From CAYMLL01 sp964390645 (GTDB lineage: Bacteria; Planctomycetota; UBA8108), in assembly GCA_964390645.1 (NCBI GenBank), contig CAYMLL010000258.1:1-11258 (forward strand): a DNA stretch of 11,258 nucleotides, in the 5' to 3' direction. Shown here piece by piece: positions 7,511-11,258 of the stretch. Both the position numbers and the translations under genes were made by a program. The notes under the pieces were generated by a model. It saw nothing but the letters and a program-made list of their open reading frames with translations. It did not search any database and was not told the origin of the DNA. Position 1 is the first letter of the stretch. Each line of letters starts with the position of its first letter.

Positions 7511-8767
7511 TCACCTGGCGCCGATGAGCTCGAGAGCCTCGCGCAGGTAGATCTCACCTGTCATCTCACCGAGGCTGGTACGGGAGATGTAGCGATAGCG
7601 CTCGAAGCTGTCAAAGTCGACGCGCGTCAGGATGTAGCCGTAGGCGTCGTTCGTCAGCCCGAGCAGGAAGTCGTGCTCGCCGGGCATCTTCCGCTTCAGG
7701 AAGTAGCCGATGTTGGGCAGCGCCTCTCCGGGGATCGTCAGCAGTCGGGCGCTGCCGAGCTCGACGAGGTTGACACGCGTCCGCAGCGTTTTTCCGTCGC
7801 TGACGCCGCTGTAGTCGAGCGGCGACGACGCGAGGAGCTGCCGGATGAGCGGTGAGTCCATCGGCAGGGCGATCTCCCGTGACCTCGAGGCGAGCCTCGG
7901 CCTCGACTCCAGCGGTGCGCCGCCAACGATACGAAGCGCCTCATCAGCGAGGAGGGTGCCGATGCGCACGCACTCTCCCCAGGTCTGCACGTCCCGACCG
8001 TCGGGGCCGCGTACATCGGCCGTCACCATACCCCCCTGCGCACCGTTCATGAACAGCGCCATGCCGCCGCCCCGCTGCTCGATGCGATCGTAGAGGGGCC
8101 CGCAGAAGTCCGGGCTGAGGATGCCGCTCCTCGGACCGAGAATCTCCGGGTGGCTCGCGTAGTTGACGAGGGTGGCGATCACGTCGCCCGCCTTGCCGTC
8201 TCGCGTGGCGACCGCCTGGATCACGCCGCATCGCGGGTCGTAGAGATCGGGAGCGTAGTAGTTGTACGCGATCTTGCCGCGCGCCTCGCCGACCGCGATC
8301 CTCAGAGCCGCGGGCGCCAGCCTGGCGACGGCCTCGTCAACGGCCTCCGCGATCAGGACGACGACCCGTCGGCGGTACCCCGGATCGCCTCCGTGCCCGC
8401 CCTTGCCGTCGGGAAATCCGTACATGTCCGGAGCGCTGTGAGTATGGGTCGAGCCGACGAGGACGTTCTCGGCCGGGACACCGCGAATCCGGGCTCGCGC
8501 CTGATCCGCGAGCACTCGGGGAAAGCCGAGAAAGTCGAGCCCGACGAGCGCGACCCGGGTCCCCGACTCCTCGAAGACCATCACGCGCGCGAAGAGATCG
8601 CCCTTCTTCTCTCGCGCCGCAGCGGATGGCCCCACCCCGCCAGAGATCGGCAGCAGTTCAGCGGGCGTCAGGACGCGCAGCGCAGCGCCGACGCGCAGTT
8701 CGGCTCGTCCGGCGGACGCGCCCAGCAGCAGCGTGAAGATCGACAGCACGACCCGAGTGCGTATCAT
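7511..8767 (-). CDS. Exported ceramidase-like hydrolase, stand-alone
   Basis: A 418-residue protein with a signal peptide (MIRTRVV, a hydrophobic core, likely cut after SAGRA at residue 22). It resembles the N-terminal domain of neutral/alkaline non-lysosomal ceramidases: STHTHSAPD (106-114), NYASHPE with His206, NGAQGG (241-246) and IPGEAL with Glu348. Tyrosines near 391-393 may supply the last zinc ligand. As in the fusion protein, the serine-bearing GDVSPN of known ceramidases is absent (GGMVTA here), so the reaction is probably another zinc-dependent amide or ester hydrolysis. No second domain follows, and the length suits the catalytic domain alone. The ATG at 8767 has AGGA 7 nt upstream; an in-frame ATG at 8794 lacks a binding site and would add nine polar residues. 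The HEAT/TPR gene follows after 139 bp on the same strand. Similarity to the first protein is at the motif level only. Confidence 0.8.
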   Translation of the reverse strand: MIRTRVVLSIFTLLLGASAGRAELRVGAALRVLTPAELLPISGGVGPSAAAREKKGDLFARVMVFEESGTRVALVGLDFLGFPRVLADQARARIRGVPAENVLVGSTHTHSAPDMYGFPDGKGGHGGDPGYRRRVVVLIAEAVDEAVARLAPAALRIAVGEARGKIAYNYYAPDLYDPRCGVIQAVATRDGKAGDVIATLVNYASHPEILGPRSGILSPDFCGPLYDRIEQRGGGMALFMNGAQGGMVTADVRGPDGRDVQTWGECVRIGTLLADEALRIVGGAPLESRPRLASRSREIALPMDSPLIRQLLASSPLDYSGVSDGKTLRTRVNLVELGSARLLTIPGEALPNIGYFLKRKMPGEHDFLLGLTNDAYGYILTRVDFDSFERYRYISRTSLGEMTGEIYLREALELIGAR

Positions 8768-8777
8768 GGCTCGATCC

Positions 8778-8803
8778 TGCGGTGACGTGGTCATGCGGTG
8801 ACG
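8778..8803 (-). repeat. Two 10-bp direct repeats before the second ceramidase-like gene
   Basis: On the minus strand CGTCACCGCA occurs twice, 6 bp apart (8794-8803 and 8778-8787), with a partial third copy CGTCATC just upstream (8805-8811). The copy nearest the gene ends at the ribosome binding site, so a bound protein could affect translation or transcription there. No regulator is recognised. Confidence 0.55.
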
Positions 8804-9096
8804 AGATGACGAGGGGAGATAGTGTAGCCGGAGGCGGCGCCGACCTTCTCCTCTGTTTCTCCCGGCGGCCGTCGCCCGGACCGGCAGCAGAGGAGCGACG
8901 CGGGCCGCCGTCTGCCATGTCGTCGCCAGGCCCGGCTCGGGGGAGCCCTTCGCCGGCGCCCTGAAGGCGGGCGGGCACCTCGTTCACGAGCCCTCGGCGG
9001 CACCATCGCCGACGGTTCTCCGCCTCGCGCCCGGGCGATATCCCCGATCGGTCCGCATACCGACGGTGTGGCGGGGCGGCTGTAGGAGATACCACG

Positions 9097-9126
9097 TTGA
9101 CAGCAAGCTTCACCTTGCGGTATGAT
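9097..9126 (+). promoter_or_regulatory. Sigma-70-type promoter of the PEP-CTERM gene
   Basis: TTGACA at 9097-9102, an 18-bp spacer and TATGAT at 9121-9126 make the best promoter in the window. Transcription would start near 9133, leaving a leader of about 110 nt. The spacer contains a short inverted repeat, GCAAG (9103-9107) and CTTGC (9114-9118), which could be an operator. Confidence 0.7.
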
Positions 9127-9154
9127 CGTTGCTGTTTATTCCATTCCAGCAAAC

Positions 9155-9184
9155 CTGCCCCGCGATCCTTCCTGAATCGGGCAG
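9155..9184 (+). other. Leader hairpin of the PEP-CTERM gene
   Basis: CTGCCC (9155-9160) pairs with GGGCAG (9179-9184). Inside, GAT (9164-9166) pairs with ATC (9176-9178), with three bases bulged on one side. It lies in the predicted 5' untranslated leader. It does not match any riboswitch class I know. Confidence 0.4.
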
Positions 9185-9230
9185 AATTGGCAGTTACGGG
9201 TGAATTCGATTGAGGAGGCTCTCGGTCCAC

Positions 9231-9235
9231 GAGAG
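9231..9235 (+). promoter_or_regulatory. Weak ribosome binding site GAGAG
   Basis: GAGAG lies 7 nt before the ATG at 9243. A stronger AGGAGG at 9213-9218 is 24 nt from that ATG, too far for normal use, and no start codon lies at proper distance from it. Confidence 0.45.
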
Positions 9236-9242
9236 TAATCGC

Positions 9243-9893
9243 ATGAGACGTCTATCTTTACGTTGTTACTTGTGTATGTGCACATGTCTCGGCCTGGCTG
9301 TACCGGCCCACGCCAACCTCGTCAGCTTCGACTTCCGCGGCGGCGACGGCTCGAACCAGGAGCAGGTCTCGATGGAGATCGACGGGGTCGGGGTCAACGT
9401 CACCGGCTGGGATATCGACTCTCTCGAGCAGGCTCTCGTCAACCAGGGTACGTGGGGACTCGGTGTCACGGTCACGTCGGTTTCCGACGGATCCTTTCTG
9501 GACACCTACGGTCCGGACGAGGCACTGATGTTCGAGTTCGACACGCCCGTCGTGCTCCACGCCGTACGGCTCACGTCCTTCAACCCGCTGAATGACGATT
9601 TCGCTCTCAACGTCGACGGCTTCGACGTGGTCGGAACCGAGTACTCGCCGGACCTGCTCGACAAGGTCTGGTACCTGAACCCCCCGACGATGGGAAGTAC
9701 GTTCGTGTTCATGGTCGACGACGATCCCAGCGGCGACCACTTCCGCATCGCGGCCCTGACGGCCGAGTCCCTCACGATGACCGAGGTTCCCGAGCCCACG
9801 ACCTTCGCGACGCTCGCAGGCAGCGCCGCGCTCCTCGCGCTGTGGAATCGACGTCGTCGTCGAAAGGGCGGGAAGCTGACCTCGCAGCGCTGA
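9243..9893 (+). CDS. PEP-CTERM sorting-domain protein
   Basis: A 216-residue exported protein. Residues 1-24 are a signal peptide ending in PAHA, unusual for its four cysteines in close spacing (Cys8, 11, 13, 15). The body (25-180) is acidic and beta-rich, with DEALMFEFDTPVVLHAVRL (92-110) and NDDFALNVDG (117-126), typical of secreted PEP-CTERM proteins of unknown role. The C-terminus has the full tripartite signal: VPEP (182-185), a hydrophobic stretch (about 187-201) and an arginine cluster (203-208). Such proteins are cut and re-anchored by an exosortase encoded elsewhere in the genome. The ATG at 9243 is preferred; a TTG at 9210 in the same frame would add 11 residues. It has its own promoter and a strong terminator. 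The first codons use more A and T than neighbouring genes. No enzymatic motif is seen; a surface or matrix role is inferred. Confidence 0.9.
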   Translation: MRRLSLRCYLCMCTCLGLAVPAHANLVSFDFRGGDGSNQEQVSMEIDGVGVNVTGWDIDSLEQALVNQGTWGLGVTVTSVSDGSFLDTYGPDEALMFEFDTPVVLHAVRLTSFNPLNDDFALNVDGFDVVGTEYSPDLLDKVWYLNPPTMGSTFVFMVDDDPSGDHFRIAALTAESLTMTEVPEPTTFATLAGSAALLALWNRRRRRKGGKLTSQR

Positions 9894-9903
9894 GCGCACA
9901 CCC

Positions 9904-9919
9904 GGTCGCAGCTGCGACC
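9904..9919. repeat. 16-bp perfect palindrome
   Basis: GGTCGCAGCTGCGACC, 10 bp after the PEP-CTERM stop. It reads identically on both strands. It could be a protein-binding site or a first, loop-poor hairpin ahead of the main terminator. Confidence 0.7.
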
Positions 9920-9973
9920 ATCGGTGCCGAACCAGCACGACTCGGGCGAACCAAACGGCGTTCGCCGGACCTC

Positions 9974-10017
9974 CGGGCCACGCCCCGACAGAGCCTCTGT
10001 CGGGGCGTGGCCCGTTT
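9974..10017 (+). terminator. Strong intrinsic terminator of the PEP-CTERM gene
   Basis: Arms at 9974-9992 and 9996-10014 pair perfectly over 19 bp around a 3-nt loop (GCC), followed by TTT. It lies 80 bp after the PEP-CTERM stop. The long stem compensates for the short T-run. Confidence 0.8.
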
Positions 10018-10038
10018 CGATACGGCCGGGTCGACGAG

Positions 10039-10111
10039 CGACGGCGAGGCCGATATCGACCGGCGCTGTCGGGATCACGGCCCTTCGAATCACGAAGCAG
10101 CCTCGCCGTCG
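10039..10111. repeat. 12-bp inverted repeat
   Basis: CGACGGCGAGGC at 10039-10050 is the exact reverse complement of 10100-10111, with 49 bp between. It lies between the PEP-CTERM terminator and the hydrolase gene. No function can be assigned. Confidence 0.6.
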
Positions 10112-10127
10112 ACACCGCCCCGGTGTC
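10111..10127 (-). terminator. Hairpin after the alpha/beta hydrolase gene
   Basis: GACACCG pairs perfectly with CGGTGTC across a CCC loop, starting 1 nt beyond the TAA stop of the hydrolase on the minus strand. No T-run follows, so termination strength is uncertain. Confidence 0.45.
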
Positions 10128-10128
10128 G

Positions 10129-11172
10129 TTATCCGGAGTCGGCCGTGTCGGCGTTCCGCGGGAGCGGCGACGTCCGCAGGTACCGCGCCAGGAAACGCTC
10201 CATCAGCCACAGGCTGCGCTCGTAGACCGGCCTGGCGAGGTCCATGGTGTGAGGCCAGCCGGCGAGGCGGTCGTAGAGATACGGCACGCCGGCAGCTTTC
10301 AGCCGGGCGGCCAGCAGGTCCGCCTGCCGCACCGGGACGACGTCGTCGATCGTGCCGTGGAGGATCAAGGTCGGCGGGTCGCCCCGGTCGACGTGAGTGA
10401 CCGGCGAGGCGAGGCGGTAGCTCCGCGGCGCGGCGTCGAAGCTCTTCCCGATGAATCGACGCACCAGGCTCGATTCCCGCCCCCGGGTGGTGGTCAAATC
10501 CGTCGGCCCGTAGAGGTCGACGACGGCCGCGACGCGACTGCTCACCCCGGCGTGCCCGCCGTTCCCCTCGAGCTCCGCGACGTCCGGCGAATAGCCGATC
10601 ATCATCGCCAGGTGTCCCCCCGCCGAGCCGCCGACGACCGCCAGGCGCTCGGGGTCGACACCATGCTTCGACGCGTTGGCACGCACCCAGCGCACGGCGC
10701 ACTTCGCGTCCTGGACCGCCGCCGGGAAGACGCTCTCCTGGGAGAAGCGGTACGAGATGCTCGCTACGACGTAGCCGAGCTTCGCGAAGGCGTGCGCGTA
10801 GACCCGGTAGTCCTCCTTCTTGCCTCCCTTCCAGCCCCCGCCGTGGATGAAGATCAACGCCGGAGCCGGCTCCGAGTTGCCCTTCGGGCGGTAGAGGTCG
10901 AGAAGCAGCGGCCGCTTGCCTCCGGGGTTGCCGTACTCGACATCACGCGTCACCTCGACACCCGGCGGCGTGAAGAGAGTGAGGATCGGCGCCAGCGGGA
11001 CCTTGCCCGTCTTGACGGCCTGGAGCGCCTCCTGTGGCGTCTCGAACCCGGGTGGAGGAGGCGGCGGCTTCTCTGCGAGCTCCGGGCGCGCCGAGCCCGA
11101 CATCCCCGGGCCCGCCCACCCCGGGCCGGCCGCCCCGTCGTCGCCCGCCGGGAGCCCGCTGGGCCCAGTCAT
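10129..11172 (-). CDS. Alpha/beta hydrolase, carboxylesterase type
   Basis: A 347-residue esterase of the HGGGW class (BD-FAE / hormone-sensitive-lipase-like group). Residues 1-80 are Gly/Pro-rich (with PPPPPP at 36-41) and then lead into VTRDVEYG. The hydrolase core follows: LLLDLYRP (89-96), the oxyanion loop HGGGW (110-114), the nucleophile elbow GGSAGG with Ser183, HGTIDDVVPV with Asp276 and GWPHTM with His308, so the triad is complete. Short-chain or acetyl/feruloyl esters are the expected substrates; the exact one is unknown. No signal peptide is evident. The ATG at 11172 has no clear ribosome binding site; an ATG at 11103 is preceded by GGGG. The frame is open upstream to the right edge of the window and encodes CxxC and CxxH pairs there, so the real start may lie outside. 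It runs opposite to the PEP-CTERM gene, with terminators between them. Confidence 0.85.
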   Translation of the reverse strand: MTGPSGLPAGDDGAAGPGWAGPGMSGSARPELAEKPPPPPPGFETPQEALQAVKTGKVPLAPILTLFTPPGVEVTRDVEYGNPGGKRPLLLDLYRPKGNSEPAPALIFIHGGGWKGGKKEDYRVYAHAFAKLGYVVASISYRFSQESVFPAAVQDAKCAVRWVRANASKHGVDPERLAVVGGSAGGHLAMMIGYSPDVAELEGNGGHAGVSSRVAAVVDLYGPTDLTTTRGRESSLVRRFIGKSFDAAPRSYRLASPVTHVDRGDPPTLILHGTIDDVVPVRQADLLAARLKAAGVPYLYDRLAGWPHTMDLARPVYERSLWLMERFLARYLRTSPLPRNADTADSG

Positions 11173-11258
11173 TATGGTATGCCCGGCGCAGCGGTACAGC
11201 AGGCGCAGCCGGGTGACGTCCTTGAGGCACCGCCTGCATACAGGGTGTTCGGGAATAT

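Larger units (their letters stand above)
8768..9242. other. Divergent intergenic region, 475 bp
   Basis: No convincing gene is seen here; open frames in it are Arg/Pro-rich shadows. Next to the ceramidase-like gene are 10-bp direct repeats (8778-8803) and inverted arms CTCCTCTG at 8848-8855 and CAGAGGAG at 8888-8895, which could fold in its leader. TACACT on the minus strand (8821-8826) could be a -10 box but lacks a partner. The right end is clearly less GC-rich and carries the promoter and leader of the PEP-CTERM gene. Confidence 0.6.

Noticed and set aside
9506..10702. A 398-codon minus-strand frame spanning the PEP-CTERM gene and part of the hydrolase
   Set aside because: It crosses two genes with good motifs and a terminator, and its composition is that of a shadow frame.

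Overview
This is a very GC-rich bacterial window whose genes use mostly G or C in the third codon position. Most of its proteins are exported. The best guess is a planctomycete or another member of the PVC group. The reasons are a PEP-CTERM sorted protein, two ceramidase-like secreted hydrolases, a sulfatase/alkaline-phosphatase-fold lipoprotein, and a large one-pass membrane protein that strings together HEAT, TPR and cyclase-type (QW) repeats. No marker gene is present, so this taxonomic call is an inference; other Gram-negative phyla with PEP-CTERM proteins remain possible.

Layout, left to right: (1) 1-1020, minus strand: 5' part of an alkaline-phosphatase-superfamily lipoprotein that runs off the left edge. 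(2) 1021-1300: divergent intergenic region with a GGGTCC hexamer array that reads as a perfect G-quadruplex pattern. (3) 1301-3865, plus: an exported two-domain protein, neutral-ceramidase-like domain followed by a BNR/Asp-box (sialidase-type) beta-propeller. (4) 3866-3918: gap between convergent genes with a 7-bp perfect hairpin. (5) 3919-7371, minus: 1150-residue membrane-anchored HEAT/TPR/HEAT/QW-repeat protein with a GTG start. (6) 7511-8767, minus: a second, stand-alone ceramidase-like exported protein lying upstream of (5) on the same strand. (7) 8768-9242: divergent intergenic region with a clear sigma-70-type promoter (TTGACA, 18 bp, TATGAT). (8) 9243-9893, plus: a PEP-CTERM protein, followed by a 16-bp palindrome and a 19-bp perfect terminator hairpin, so it looks like its own transcription unit. 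(9) 10129-11172, minus: an alpha/beta hydrolase of the HGGGW/GGSAGG esterase type, whose frame stays open to the right edge and encodes a possible zinc-finger segment upstream of the annotated start.

Together the genes suggest cell-surface or periplasmic turnover of ester-, amide-, phosphate/sulfate- or glycan-bearing substrates, but the substrates cannot be read from the sequence. The most notable items are the ceramidase/BNR fusion, the absence in both ceramidase-like proteins of the serine nucleophile known from true neutral ceramidases, and the multi-repeat membrane protein. I see no CRISPR array, no transposase, no phage gene, no tRNA and no rRNA.
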